Source: an uncultured Pirellula sp. (lineage in GTDB: Bacteria; Planctomycetota; Planctomycetia; Pirellulales; Pirellulaceae). From it: a stretch of 64,000 nt of DNA. The position numbers were made by a program, and so were the translations under genes. Numbering within the stretch: the first letter of the stretch is position 1; every line of letters begins with the position of its first letter. The notes beneath the pieces were generated by a model that saw only the letters and a program-made list of their open reading frames with translations, ran no database searches and was not told the origin of the DNA. The stretch lies in NCBI GenBank assembly GCA_903892355.1, contig CAITIE010000119.1, positions 39,059 through 103,058 on the forward strand, given 5' to 3'. Below, one piece after another: positions 9,450 to 20,869 of this stretch.

Positions 9450-10832
9450 TCATTTGGATCGGGCGGAGCGGCTTCGAGACCGTCGCCAAGGAACTAAAAG
9501 CCAATCGGCAGCGATGATGCCCAGCATGGTCAAGCCAACGGCAGGAAGTAGGATGCCGAGGATAGCGACCCAAACTCGCATCGCTAGGCTCTCTGGAACC
9601 GCTCGGTTTGGTGCCACCCTTACGCCGCGACGCCAACGATGATAGATCATGGCGATGGCCGACAATGGCATCGACACGAGACCCAGCATGATGGCGCCCC
9701 ATAGGCATTGCGTGGCAATTCCTCCCACGGTCCCCACATGGATTGGATAGCTCCACTTGTTCCATTGGGCTAGCGGGCCCAAGTTAGAGAGTTCGTAGCG
9801 ACGTAGGACATCTCCTCGGATACGATCCAAATAAAGGGTTTGTGTCATCGATGGGGGGAAATCACCACCTGATTCGATAGTCACGCAATCATCTGCATGG
9901 GATGGCAATTGGATTGCGATACGCTGCCAGTGCATGCCATTGGCGAAGCCTCGTGCGAGCAGTTCATCCAACGACAAAGTAGGTTGCGAGTTGTCGTCGT
10001 AGATGGGTTTCGGTTTGTCGAGCAGGTAATCGTATTGGCCCGTGCTGCGAGCGATGCCATGATACAGGGTGCCGTAGATTTCTGAGAATTGGAGGCCGTT
10101 CCAAGCGATTAAGATGACAAGCAATCCGGTGGATGTACCGATGGTGACGTGCAGCGAACGCCATCGCCACCAGCGATCCAAGTTGGATTTACCTTCGAAG
10201 TCTGGACGGCTTTTGCCGGAGATTGCCTCCTCGCCGTTGGCTCGTTGGTTTGGCGCTTTTTGGCGGAACCAAAGTTGGAATCCAATAAAAATCGAAGCGA
10301 TGATCCAGCTGGCGGTGAACTCAACGATCAGCCGACCTGTTGTGCCCCCCATCAAGGTTCGATGGAGATCGAGCGATCGAGTAAAGAATGTGTGCGTTGG
10401 GAGCGAGCCAGTGATGATTCCTCGTTCTGGGGAGACGAAGATTCGGCGCTGCGGCCATGGCCTTTCCAAGGGGGCGACCAAGAGCGATGGAAGCCGTTGC
10501 AGTCGGTTGTCGATCTCGACGCGAGCCGTGCGAACTCCCGGCCCGAGCTCGCGAGAGGCGATGTCTAACGCCGATTGGTAGTAACCACTTTCGAGTCGCT
10601 TTTGAAACGGCGCGTGCCCGAGGGGTAGCGGGTGGGCCTGCATCGCCGTTGATCCATGCTCTAACGTCGTCGGCGCAGACTCGGTCACGATGTCCCGGTA
10701 GATTCGGGATTCGATTTCCCCTCGAAAAAGTTGGATTAGGCCTGTGACTGCGAGGACGACGAGGACCGGGGATACGAATAACCCAATCCAGAAATGCCAA
10801 TAGACGAGAAAACGATGGTCGGAAGCGTTCAA
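9450..10832 (-). CDS. PepSY-associated transmembrane protein
   Basis: A 460-residue membrane protein of the PepSY-TM type, often linked to iron-siderophore uptake or reductase functions. The N-terminus has the family opening YWHFWIGLFVSPVLVVLAVTG (helix 1), then a periplasmic PepSY region with RTARVEIDNRLQRLPSLLVA and LDLHRTLMGGTTGRLIVEF (helix 2). Next come LHVTIGTSTGLLVILIAWNG (helix 3), a second periplasmic segment with VTIESGGDFPPSM, and paired helices near the C-terminus. The start is TTG at 10832; no ATG gives a sensible N-terminus and no clear ribosome site is visible. No TonB receptor or siderophore gene adjoins it, so a metal-uptake role is only a family-level guess. It is divergent from the cytochrome gene at 11094. 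Confidence 0.8.
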   Translation of the reverse strand: MNASDHRFLVYWHFWIGLFVSPVLVVLAVTGLIQLFRGEIESRIYRDIVTESAPTTLEHGSTAMQAHPLPLGHAPFQKRLESGYYQSALDIASRELGPGVRTARVEIDNRLQRLPSLLVAPLERPWPQRRIFVSPERGIITGSLPTHTFFTRSLDLHRTLMGGTTGRLIVEFTASWIIASIFIGFQLWFRQKAPNQRANGEEAISGKSRPDFEGKSNLDRWWRWRSLHVTIGTSTGLLVILIAWNGLQFSEIYGTLYHGIARSTGQYDYLLDKPKPIYDDNSQPTLSLDELLARGFANGMHWQRIAIQLPSHADDCVTIESGGDFPPSMTQTLYLDRIRGDVLRRYELSNLGPLAQWNKWSYPIHVGTVGGIATQCLWGAIMLGLVSMPLSAIAMIYHRWRRGVRVAPNRAVPESLAMRVWVAILGILLPAVGLTMLGIIAADWLLVPWRRSRSRSARSK

Positions 10833-10904
10833 GATCTAGTGTCTGGGGCTATTGAATCCCGTCAAAGGAGTGAATGGCGGCATTGCTGGGGGGTAACGAT
10901 AAAG

Positions 10905-10933
10905 TTGACCCCGCAGGGCTTTCCAGTTATATT
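10905..10933 (+). promoter_or_regulatory. Sigma-70-like promoter for the PSCyt gene
   Basis: A -35 box TTGACC at 10905-10910 and a -10 box TATATT at 10928-10933 are separated by exactly 17 bp; both match the consensus at 5 of 6 positions. The predicted transcript would start near 10940 and carry a leader of about 150 nt before the ATG at 11094. This is among the best housekeeping-type promoters in the window. Confidence 0.5.
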
Positions 10934-11093
10934 CGAGAGAGACGTTTTCGTCGAAAGATCGCTTGAATTAAGGGATCTGACCCACCCCCTGATTATCCCT
11001 CCTGGACTCCACTTCCGTTTGCGATCGTGTTGGCGGATTCTCTTCCGACGCCGATGCTACCATCTGCAAACGCTCACAACATAGGACCTGCTT

Positions 11094-14000
11094 ATGTGCC
11101 TTGCTTCGGTGTCGTTGTTCCCCTCGGCATACGGATTGCGACGGATGCTGGTTTTGCGACGGATGCTGGTTGTTACCAGTTGCTTAGGGTTTGTGTTGCT
11201 GGCTAGTGCCGGACGAGCTGCTGAGCCAGAGGCGCCCACGTGGTCGAAGGACGTTCTTCCAATTTTGAGAGCCAATTGCTTTGCTTGCCATCAAGAGGCG
11301 AAGAAGCAAGGTGGCTACTTGATGACCGATTTTGCAAGCATGATCAAGGGTGGGGAGTCGGGAGATGCAGCCATCGTCCCAGGTGATGCTGCGCTGAGTC
11401 ATTTGATGCGCGAAATCACCCCGGTGGAGGGTAAGGCAGAGATGCCGAAGAACCTTCCTCCGCTCAAAACGGCTGAGATTGAAACGATCAAGCGTTGGAT
11501 TGCCGCAGGCGCTATTCAAGACAAAGTCGACTCCGGCCCTCGCTTCACGGCGCAGAATCCTCCCAAGTACACGCGACCGCCGAGCGTTGGAAGCATCGAT
11601 TACTCGCCTAGTGGTAGCGAAGTTGCCGTAAGCGGCTTTCATGAGGTTCTGGTTTTTGACACCCAGAGCTGGCAACTCAAGAATCGATTGGTTGGGATGA
11701 GCCCACGGGTGGAGTCGATCAAGTACTCGCCGGATGGGAAGTGGATTGCCGTCGGTGCGGGTGAGCCAGGCGTGGCTGGCGAGCTTCAGATTTGGAATAA
11801 CGAGACCAAGCAGCTCGAGCGCAGCTTGATGCTCGGTGGGGACACTTTGTTCGGATTGTCCTGGGCACACGACGGATCGTTGATTGCTCTCGGGATGGCA
11901 GATAGTTCGGTGCGAGCGTTTGATATCCAAGGAAATCAAAAGTTGTATCAGCGGACTCACGAGGATTGGCCTCGAGCGACGGTGTTTATTAACGATAGCA
12001 AGCACTTGGTCTCTGGAAGCCGTGACATGACGGTGAAATTGACGGAGGTCGAAACCGAGCGTTTCATCGATAATGTGACATCAATCACTCCGGGCGCACT
12101 TCGCGGAGGGATTCAAGCGTTGGCTCGGCATCCCAAGCGGAATGAAATTTTTGTAGGTGGTGCCGATGGTGTGCCCAAGATTTATCGAGTTTTCCGCCAA
12201 ACGGCGCGAGTTATCGGGGACGATGCAAATTTGATTCGCAAGCTCGAGCCGATGGCTGGGCGCGTGTTCGATGTGGTTGTCAGCCCGGATGGAAAGTATC
12301 TCGCAGCCGCGTCTACCTTGGATAACAAGAGCGAGGTGAAGGTGTGGGGCTACGATGTGGAAGGGCAGGTGCCCGAGGAGATCAAAGCGATTCAAGCGAA
12401 ACCATTGGGGACACTGGATGCTGGAGAGAAGAAGAAGCTGGAAGATTACGTGACGCCTCAGCCACCTCTCCTGGCGACTTATCCCGTGCCTAATGCCGTC
12501 TACGCGATCGCAATCGACGCGCAAGGCCGATTGGTTTGCGGGTCTTCCGATGGGCACCTTCGGGTTTGGAACATCGCGGATGGAAAGCAGCTTGCAGATA
12601 TCGACGTGACCCCTGCAGGGTCCTTGGAAGGAATCGCCTCAGAATCGCTTGCGGGCATGCGAGTGGATCGGCTCAAGATGATTGCGGAATCGCATCGGCT
12701 CGAACGAGACGCTGTGGCGACTCCAAAGGGTGATGCGGAGTTGGTTCACAAGCCGATCCCAGTGGAACGAATTGCTGGGATTCGTGTCGAGCCAGCCTCT
12801 GTCGATTTTGCTGCTTGGAACGACTCGGCACAGATCGTCGTGATGGCACAGCTCGATTCTGGTGAAATGGTCGACGTTACGTCGCAATCTGCATTTGGGC
12901 TGGAGGGGAATGCGTTCTGGATCTCAGATCGTGGTTGGATACAGCCGCTGCAAAGCGGGACCGCGAAGGTGAATGTTGTTATCGGTGGTCATGCGCAAGC
13001 CGTTGCGCTGAATGCGACGCTTCCTTCGGATTACTCGGTTGACTTCATTCGCGATGTGAACCCTGCTTTGTCGCGACTCGGTTGCAACTCGGGGACTTGC
13101 CATGGTGCCCAAGCGGGCAAGAACGGGTTCAAGCTTTCGCTGCGGGGATACGATCCGCTGTACGATGTGCGAAGTTTGGCGGACGATTTGGCTGGCCGAC
13201 GGATCAATTCAACGTCTCCGATTGATTCCATGATGTTGACCAAGCCGCTCGGTATCGTTCCGCACGTCGGGGGTAAGCTCATCGAGCCGGGAGATAACCA
13301 TGCATTGGTGCTCCGCCAATGGATCGCAGCGGGAGCGAAGCTGGACATGGCTGCACCGAGGGTAAAGAGCATTACGGTGTCGCCGAGCAACCCGGTGATT
13401 CCTTTGCCTGGCGGAGTTCAACAACTGCGAGTTGTCGCGACTTATTCGGATGGCAAGACTCGGGATGTGACGCGAGAAGCGTTTTTAGAATCGGGGAACA
13501 CGGAGGTAGGTGCTGTGCTTGAAGGAGCACGCGTTCAAGCGCTTCGTCGAGGAGAAGTTCCCGTGCTCGCCCGGTACGAGGGAGCGTATGCAGCAACGAC
13601 CTTGACCGTGATGGGGGATCGAAACGGCTATCAATCCGCAACCGTTGCATCGCAACACCCGATCGATCGCTTCGTGGCATCCAAATGGGATCGGATGAAG
13701 ATCCAGCCCTCGCCGGTTTGCACCGACGCCGATTTTTTACGTCGTGTTACTTTGGATTTGACCGGTATGCCGCCGACTCCAGAAGCGGTTCGAGCGTTTC
13801 TAGCGGACCCTGTTGAGTCGAAGGTCAAACGTGAGCGAGTCATCGATGAGCTGGTGGCGAGCGAGGCGTTTGTGGATCACTGGACCAATAAGTGGTCCGA
13901 TTTGCTCCAGGTAAACTCGAAGTTCCTCGGGAAGGAAGGGGCTGGGAAATTCAAGGACTGGATTCGAAATAGCATTGCGACCAACAAGCCTTATGACAAA

Positions 14001-16274
14001 TTTGTGCACGAGATTCTGACGGCGACCGGCTCCAATCGAGAGAACCCAGCGGCGTCTTACTACAAGATTGTTCGCACCCCGGAAGAGGCTATCGAGAACT
14101 CAACCCACTTGTTTTTGGCGGTTCGATTCAACTGCAACAAGTGTCATGATCACCCGTTCGAGAGGTGGACTCAAGACCAGTATTATGAGGCAGCTGCCTA
14201 TTTCGCGCAGGTTGGACTTAAGAAGGATGAAGCATCTGGAAATGCGACCATCGGCGGGTCTGCTGTCGAGGGAGCCAAGCCCCTATGGGAAGAGGTTTAT
14301 GACACCGGCAGCGGGGATGTGAAGCACCAGAAGACCCAGCAAGTCATTCCGCCTAAATTTCCATTCCAGTGCAAGTCCGAAGTGCCGGAAGGTTCATCGC
14401 GACGGGTTCAGTTCGCAGCGTGGGTTACCAGCAGAGATAACCCGTATTTTGCAAAGAGCTTCGTGAATCGAATGTGGGGATACCTGCTCGGTAAGGGTTT
14501 GATCGAACCGATCGACGACATCCGAGCTGGCAATCCACCGAGCATTCCGGAGTTGCTCGAGTACCTCGAAAAGGACTTCATCGATCATTCGTTTGACGTT
14601 AGGCATTTGGTGCGCAATATTTGTCGCTCCGATGTGTATCAATTGTCGATCGATACCAACAAGTGGAATGCAGACGACGATCGCAACTACTCGCATGCGA
14701 TGCCTCGTCGATTACCTGCTGAGGTACTGTTCGATGCCATTCACCAAGTTACCGGTGCAGCCTCGAAACTTCCAGGGTTGCCACCAGGATCACGCGCTGC
14801 AGCGCTTGCGGATGCCGACGCAGGGCTCCCTGATGGGTTCTTGAACAACCTCGGACGACCGCCTCGAGAAAGCGCTTGCGAGTGCGAACGCTCAAACGAC
14901 TTGAAGCTTGGATCTGTCATGGCGCTCGTCAGCGGACCGACATTGGGTGGTGCGATTGCCGACTCGGAAAATGCGATTCGAAAGATGGTCGATAGCATAC
15001 CCGATGATGCAGCGTTGGTTGACGAACTGTTCATTCGGGTTCTCAATCGCCATGCGACCGCAGAGGAGATCCAGACCGCCCTTTCTGCCATGACGGCGAT
15101 CCAGAAGGACCATGAAACGTTGGTCGGGCAATTGGCTGAGCGTGAAGCGTGGTGGGTGACCGAAAAGCCAAAGCGACAAGCGGCGCTTGATGCTGAGCGG
15201 GAATCGACGAAGAACGCGCTTGAGGCTCGCAAAGAACAGATCCGTCCCGAACGTGAAGCCTTAGAAAAAGCGAGGCAGGAACGCTTGGCAGCCGCCCAAG
15301 GTGCAGTGCAGGCTTTTGAAGCGGCTCTCGATAACAAGCTCCAGGAGTTCATCGACGCGCGTCGCAATGGACCTCTTTGGCAGCCTTTGGCTGTAAGTCG
15401 CGCGGAAGCCAACAATGGTGCCGCATTAGTTCCTTCTGGCGATCGCTCCGTACGAGCGAGCGGATCCGCCGCGAAGGGTATTTATACCCTCAACACGCAA
15501 CCTGGCACGGCACCGATAACCGCAATTCGGCTTGAAGCTTTGACAGCGCCCGATTTGCCAGGACAAGGTCCTGGGTTGCCGCCGAATGGAAATTTTGTCG
15601 TGACTGAGCTGGAGCTCTTTGCGGGGATGGCTGACAAACCTGCGGAGATGCGGTCCATCAAGTTGGCGAAGGGTTTGACCGATTACGACCAACAAGGCTT
15701 CTCTGCAGCGGCGGTGATCGATGGGAAGAACAACGATCAGGGTGGTTGGGCGATCCATGGTGCGAATGGTATCGAGCACTGGGCGGTCTTTGCCTTGGCG
15801 GAGCCGTTGACTCTCGCCAAGGGAGAAGTTCTTCAGTGGCGGATTCATCAACAGCATGATGCGCCGGACCATCGTTTAGGAAGGTTCCGATTGAGCGTTG
15901 GACAACACGAAGGGGAATTGGTGCTGGGGCTGCCCGAGTCGTTCCAAGCGATTGGTGCGACCCCGCGAACCGCGTGGACACCTGAGAACGCCAAGCTGGG
16001 GCTTGATTACCTCAAGGGTGCATCCCCTGAGTTGATCGCGCTGCGTAACAATGTCCAAAAAGAAAGTCAGGGCTTGCCAGAGGATGATCAAGTCATCGTG
16101 CTCAACAAGCGAATCGAACGATTGGGCGCTCCCCTGCCCGAAGACTCCAGATTGGTACGGCTGAGAGCCGATGTGAAGGAAAGTGAATCGCAATTGGCGA
16201 ACGCCAGATTGACTGCCGCACAGGATCTTGCGTGGGCCCTTATCAATAGCCCAGCATTTTTGTTCAACCATTAG
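11094..16274 (+). CDS. Giant planctomycete cytochrome protein (PSCyt1 / WD40 / Ig-like / DUF1549 / DUF1553)
   Basis: A 1726-residue exported protein of the planctomycete cytochrome class. Order: signal peptide (about 1-43); PSCyt1 domain with heme motif C62-F-A-C-H66; WD40-like propeller (about 165-500); Ig-like segment (about 560-645); a second cytochrome-like motif C664-N-S-G-T-C-H670, spaced CX4CH; a second Ig-like segment (about 755-840); DUF1549 (about 850-1060, starting HPIDRFVASKWDRM) with a third motif C1014-N-K-C-H1018; DUF1553 (from about 1110, FVNRMWGYLLGKGL). DUF1553 is then interrupted by a charged coiled coil (about 1350-1420) and a beta-rich segment before its usual ending LAWALINSPAFLFNH. 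The ATG has AGGA 8 bp upstream. The family is thought to be envelope electron-transfer or catabolic machinery, but its reaction is not established. A DUF1501 gene follows after 123 bp. Confidence 0.93.
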   Translation: MCLASVSLFPSAYGLRRMLVLRRMLVVTSCLGFVLLASAGRAAEPEAPTWSKDVLPILRANCFACHQEAKKQGGYLMTDFASMIKGGESGDAAIVPGDAALSHLMREITPVEGKAEMPKNLPPLKTAEIETIKRWIAAGAIQDKVDSGPRFTAQNPPKYTRPPSVGSIDYSPSGSEVAVSGFHEVLVFDTQSWQLKNRLVGMSPRVESIKYSPDGKWIAVGAGEPGVAGELQIWNNETKQLERSLMLGGDTLFGLSWAHDGSLIALGMADSSVRAFDIQGNQKLYQRTHEDWPRATVFINDSKHLVSGSRDMTVKLTEVETERFIDNVTSITPGALRGGIQALARHPKRNEIFVGGADGVPKIYRVFRQTARVIGDDANLIRKLEPMAGRVFDVVVSPDGKYLAAASTLDNKSEVKVWGYDVEGQVPEEIKAIQAKPLGTLDAGEKKKLEDYVTPQPPLLATYPVPNAVYAIAIDAQGRLVCGSSDGHLRVWNIADGKQLADIDVTPAGSLEGIASESLAGMRVDRLKMIAESHRLERDAVATPKGDAELVHKPIPVERIAGIRVEPASVDFAAWNDSAQIVVMAQLDSGEMVDVTSQSAFGLEGNAFWISDRGWIQPLQSGTAKVNVVIGGHAQAVALNATLPSDYSVDFIRDVNPALSRLGCNSGTCHGAQAGKNGFKLSLRGYDPLYDVRSLADDLAGRRINSTSPIDSMMLTKPLGIVPHVGGKLIEPGDNHALVLRQWIAAGAKLDMAAPRVKSITVSPSNPVIPLPGGVQQLRVVATYSDGKTRDVTREAFLESGNTEVGAVLEGARVQALRRGEVPVLARYEGAYAATTLTVMGDRNGYQSATVASQHPIDRFVASKWDRMKIQPSPVCTDADFLRRVTLDLTGMPPTPEAVRAFLADPVESKVKRERVIDELVASEAFVDHWTNKWSDLLQVNSKFLGKEGAGKFKDWIRNSIATNKPYDKFVHEILTATGSNRENPAASYYKIVRTPEEAIENSTHLFLAVRFNCNKCHDHPFERWTQDQYYEAAAYFAQVGLKKDEASGNATIGGSAVEGAKPLWEEVYDTGSGDVKHQKTQQVIPPKFPFQCKSEVPEGSSRRVQFAAWVTSRDNPYFAKSFVNRMWGYLLGKGLIEPIDDIRAGNPPSIPELLEYLEKDFIDHSFDVRHLVRNICRSDVYQLSIDTNKWNADDDRNYSHAMPRRLPAEVLFDAIHQVTGAASKLPGLPPGSRAAALADADAGLPDGFLNNLGRPPRESACECERSNDLKLGSVMALVSGPTLGGAIADSENAIRKMVDSIPDDAALVDELFIRVLNRHATAEEIQTALSAMTAIQKDHETLVGQLAEREAWWVTEKPKRQAALDAERESTKNALEARKEQIRPEREALEKARQERLAAAQGAVQAFEAALDNKLQEFIDARRNGPLWQPLAVSRAEANNGAALVPSGDRSVRASGSAAKGIYTLNTQPGTAPITAIRLEALTAPDLPGQGPGLPPNGNFVVTELELFAGMADKPAEMRSIKLAKGLTDYDQQGFSAAAVIDGKNNDQGGWAIHGANGIEHWAVFALAEPLTLAKGEVLQWRIHQQHDAPDHRLGRFRLSVGQHEGELVLGLPESFQAIGATPRTAWTPENAKLGLDYLKGASPELIALRNNVQKESQGLPEDDQVIVLNKRIERLGAPLPEDSRLVRLRADVKESESQLANARLTAAQDLAWALINSPAFLFNH
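11136..11171 (+). repeat. 18-bp perfect tandem duplication inside a signal peptide
   Basis: TTGCGACGGATGCTGGTT occurs at 11136-11153 and again at 11154-11171 without a mismatch. In frame it encodes L-R-R-M-L-V twice in the N-region of the signal peptide of the giant cytochrome protein, adding extra positive charges ahead of the hydrophobic core. The identity of the copies suggests a recent duplication. Confidence 0.9.
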
Positions 16275-16311
16275 AATCCGATCTAACCATCGGCCCTTAC
16301 AATCGGTATCT

Positions 16312-16334
16312 CCCCGAGTGTTTTGCATTCGGGG
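16312..16334 (+). terminator. Hairpin between the cytochrome and DUF1501 genes
   Basis: CCCCGAGTG at 16312-16320 can pair with GCATTCGGGG ending at 16334, giving a 9-bp stem (one G-T wobble) around a TTTTG loop. It lies 38 bp after the stop of the 1726-residue protein and 64 bp before the DUF1501 gene. There is no following T-run, so it may be a processing or attenuation hairpin rather than a full terminator. Confidence 0.4.
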
Positions 16335-16397
16335 TGCGAGACGAGATTACCCCAACCTTTTGATTATTCCATTCCAAGGCACTCACGTAGGAACTAG

Positions 16398-17867
<1,470 letters not shown>

Positions 17868-18018
17868 TTTTCGATTCTCAGCAATACGAATTTTAAATCC
17901 ATGAAACTGGAGTCGGAGTCGCGGAGGCTGGCACCCGCGTTCCGATTCCGTCGGTGGCTCTCGGGTCGATGATACAATCGATCTTGCTTTCTCACTTTCT
18001 CACAAATCAAACGACATC

Positions 18019-20562
18019 ATGCGAATCCGTTTTTCATTGTCTCGATTGTCGGTTCTCGCTTTCGCGCTACCGATGGCCACCTTTATGTCCGCTGGTCTCT
18101 TTTGCGAGTCGCTGGCTCACGGCCAAGGCCTCGGTGCGACGCCGACCAATGGGTTCCGCGTTCCAGCAGGCTTTGAAGTAGAGATGGTGCATGAGGTTCC
18201 CTTGGCCGAGCAAGGCTCCTGGGTGGCGATGTGCGTCGACATGAAGGGTCGGCTGATTGTGTCGGACCAGTATGGCAAGCTGTACCGAGTGACGCCTGCA
18301 CCGAGTGGGGAGGATGCGAGCAAGACGGTGGTGGAGCCACTTGCGGTCGAAATCGGGATGGCGCAAGGACTGCTTCACACCAAAGATGGTTTGTACGTCG
18401 ATGTGAACGGCAAGGGGCCGACGGGTGCAGGGCTGTATCGATTGCAGGATCTCGATGGCGATGATCAGTTTGAAAAGATCGAGCACCTGATACCGCTCGA
18501 GGGTGGTGGTGAGCATGGTCCGCACGCCATCATTCCAGGGCCCGATGGTCGACTTTACATGTGCGCCGGGAACCAAACGGATCTACCTGCGAAAATCGAT
18601 GCTTCTCGCGTGCCACGTCATTGGGGAGAGGATCACATGCTCGGGAGAATGCCCGATGCGCGTGGGTTTATGGCGACACGGCTTGCCCCAGGCGGCTTTG
18701 TCTTAAGTATGAAGCCGGATGGAAGCGATGTGGAACTGGTCGCGACAGGTTTCCGAAATGAGTACGATATCGCTTTCAATCCCAATGGGGACTTGTTCAC
18801 CTACGATGCGGACATGGAGTGGGATATCGGTACACCATGGTATCGACCGACTCGCGTCAATCACGTGATCAGTGGTGCTGAGTTTGGATGGCGCAACGGG
18901 ACGGGCAAGTGGCCTGAGTATTTCGCGGACAGCTTCGGAGCCGTTGCCAATATCGGATACGGTTCGCCGACGGGAATTGTATTTGGGACGGGGGCTAAGT
19001 TCCCAGCCAAATTTCAGAATGCGCTGTTCATCAGCGACTGGAGCTATGGTGTTGTTTATGCGGTGAATCTGGAGCCGGACGGGTCCACATATAAGAGTAC
19101 GTTTGAACCATTCGTCAGCGCTTCGCCGATGCCGGTTACCGACTTGGTGATCCATCCGTCGGAGGGTTGCATGTACATGACCATCGGCGGACGCAAGGTC
19201 CAGTCGGCTCTTTACCGGATCAAGTATGTTGGCGGCGATAGTACGGCAAAGGCTCAGTATCCCGATACGCCGGCGGCAGCATCGGCTAGGTCCGTTCGGC
19301 GAGCGCTGGAGGCGATGCATCGGGATGGCGCAAAGTTCGACATCGATTTGGCCATGAGGCATTTAGGAAGCCCGGATCGCGCTGTTCGTACGGCCGCACG
19401 CTTGGCCCTTGAACATCAAGATTCGAGGTTATGGCGGGATCCGATCAATCAGTCGCTTTCGCCTCAAGCGGCCATCACCCTCGCGGTGGCGTTGGCTCGC
19501 AAGGGTGTTCCATCCGATCAAAAAGAGATTCAAAACAGTTTGCTTCGATTGCAATGGAGCAAGCTCAGCGGATCGGAAAAGCTGGAGTTGTTGCGAGCCT
19601 ACCAATTGAGCTTCATGAGATTGGGTGAAGGGGATCCAGAGCTTCGACAGAAGATCGTTGCCCAGCTCGATTCGCATTTCCCAAGCCCTGATGGGGATTC
19701 GTTGGTGGATCGCGAATTGGCTCGCGTATTGATTTATTTGCAAGCACCCAAAATCATCGAGCGATGTGTTTCGCAAATGAGCACGGCGAATTCGGCGGAG
19801 CAGCAGATCCACTATGCGTTTTGCTTGCGAGACGCTAAGGATGGCTGGACCGATGAGACTCGCAAGGCGTATTTTCAGTGGTTCTATCAGATAGCAACGG
19901 CCCGCGGGGGTGCATCGTTCGGCGGTTTTATTGAGAACATCCGTCAAGTGGCGATCGGTTGGTTGAGCGATGAAGAAAAAGCGAATCTTGGGGAACTGGT
20001 TGGTCCTCCCCCCGCTCCGAAAGATCCGATGGCGGACTTAGCACCTCGATCGCAGGTGAAGCAGTGGACGGTTGATGAGCTTGCTAAACTGGCTCAAGAG
20101 AAGAAGTCCGGGTTTGATTATGAGCGAGGCAAGCAAATGTTTGCCGTGGCGCAGTGCTACAAGTGCCATCGCTTTGCGGGTCAGGGCGGGATTCAAGGTC
20201 CAGACTTGACGGCAGCGTCGCAGCGATTCAGTCCCCGCGACATGCTCACATCGATCATTGAGCCTAGCAAAGAGATCAGCGATCAGTACGAGGCTACGAT
20301 TTTCCAAACCGAAGAAGAAACGATCATTGGACGGGTGGCGAATCTGAACGGCAACGTGCTGATGGTTTCCACCAACATGCTCGACCCGGGCAATTTCACC
20401 AACATTGAACGCCATGAGATCGTCGAGACCAAGGCTAGCAAGGTATCGATGATGCCTGGCGGGCTACTGGATACCTTGACCGCCGACGAGGTCATCGACC
20501 TATTGGTCTACCTCCAAGCAGGAGGAAACCCGAAGAGCGAGCGGTATAGCCAAAGGAACTAG
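18019..20562 (+). CDS. Membrane-bound dehydrogenase with Pirellula-type heme-binding domain
   Basis: An 847-residue exported protein. After a signal peptide (about 1-35) comes a beta-propeller of the PQQ-sugar-dehydrogenase type, opening with GFEVEMVHEVPLAEQGSW and including GPHAIIPGPDGRLYMCAGN, VATGFRNEYDIAFNPNGDLF and GYGSPTGIVFGTGAKFP. A helical middle section follows (about 420-680, HEAT-like in look). The C-terminus is a c-type cytochrome domain, heme motif C713-Y-K-C-H717, then GIQGPDLTAASQRFSPRDML and SIIEPSKEISDQYE, typical of the Pirellula/Verrucomicrobium heme-binding domain. This pattern fits oxidation of a sugar or alcohol with electrons passed to the heme; the substrate is unknown. 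It lies 151 bp after the DUF1501 gene on the same strand. Confidence 0.9.
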   Translation: MRIRFSLSRLSVLAFALPMATFMSAGLFCESLAHGQGLGATPTNGFRVPAGFEVEMVHEVPLAEQGSWVAMCVDMKGRLIVSDQYGKLYRVTPAPSGEDASKTVVEPLAVEIGMAQGLLHTKDGLYVDVNGKGPTGAGLYRLQDLDGDDQFEKIEHLIPLEGGGEHGPHAIIPGPDGRLYMCAGNQTDLPAKIDASRVPRHWGEDHMLGRMPDARGFMATRLAPGGFVLSMKPDGSDVELVATGFRNEYDIAFNPNGDLFTYDADMEWDIGTPWYRPTRVNHVISGAEFGWRNGTGKWPEYFADSFGAVANIGYGSPTGIVFGTGAKFPAKFQNALFISDWSYGVVYAVNLEPDGSTYKSTFEPFVSASPMPVTDLVIHPSEGCMYMTIGGRKVQSALYRIKYVGGDSTAKAQYPDTPAAASARSVRRALEAMHRDGAKFDIDLAMRHLGSPDRAVRTAARLALEHQDSRLWRDPINQSLSPQAAITLAVALARKGVPSDQKEIQNSLLRLQWSKLSGSEKLELLRAYQLSFMRLGEGDPELRQKIVAQLDSHFPSPDGDSLVDRELARVLIYLQAPKIIERCVSQMSTANSAEQQIHYAFCLRDAKDGWTDETRKAYFQWFYQIATARGGASFGGFIENIRQVAIGWLSDEEKANLGELVGPPPAPKDPMADLAPRSQVKQWTVDELAKLAQEKKSGFDYERGKQMFAVAQCYKCHRFAGQGGIQGPDLTAASQRFSPRDMLTSIIEPSKEISDQYEATIFQTEEETIIGRVANLNGNVLMVSTNMLDPGNFTNIERHEIVETKASKVSMMPGGLLDTLTADEVIDLLVYLQAGGNPKSERYSQRN

Positions 20563-20869
20563 TCAACTAATGGTGCGATGCAAGCAAGCAATTGGCCAAT
20601 TTCATTCATCGCTGTGATCATGAGTTGCAGGACCGTAGCGATCGAGACCCAGACTTAATACTGGATTCGAGCATTGCGATCCATTTAGAATGAGGCTAGA
20701 TGGTTCGGATGGTGGCGGGATTAGGTATGCAGCTTGTTTTTCGGCAACGTGATGTACCATTCTCGCCATACAATTGCGATGATCCTTGTTTTGTCGGCGT
20801 TCTGGTCGATTCGCCAGCCACTACGAGGTGTGCGTCGGAGATTCTGCCGTTAAGATACATGCATTGACG
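20563..20869. other. Intergenic stretch before the PQQ-like gene
   Basis: About 307 bp between the heme-dehydrogenase gene and the preferred start of the PQQ-like gene. No RNA gene, clear terminator or strong promoter was seen. The downstream frame is open back to a TTG at 20786, but that part does not resemble a signal peptide. Confidence 0.5.

Noticed and set aside
14741..15415. A 224-codon minus-strand frame inside the giant cytochrome gene.
   Set aside because: It is Ala/Ser-rich because it reads opposite the coiled-coil region; no family features and no promoter or ribosome site.
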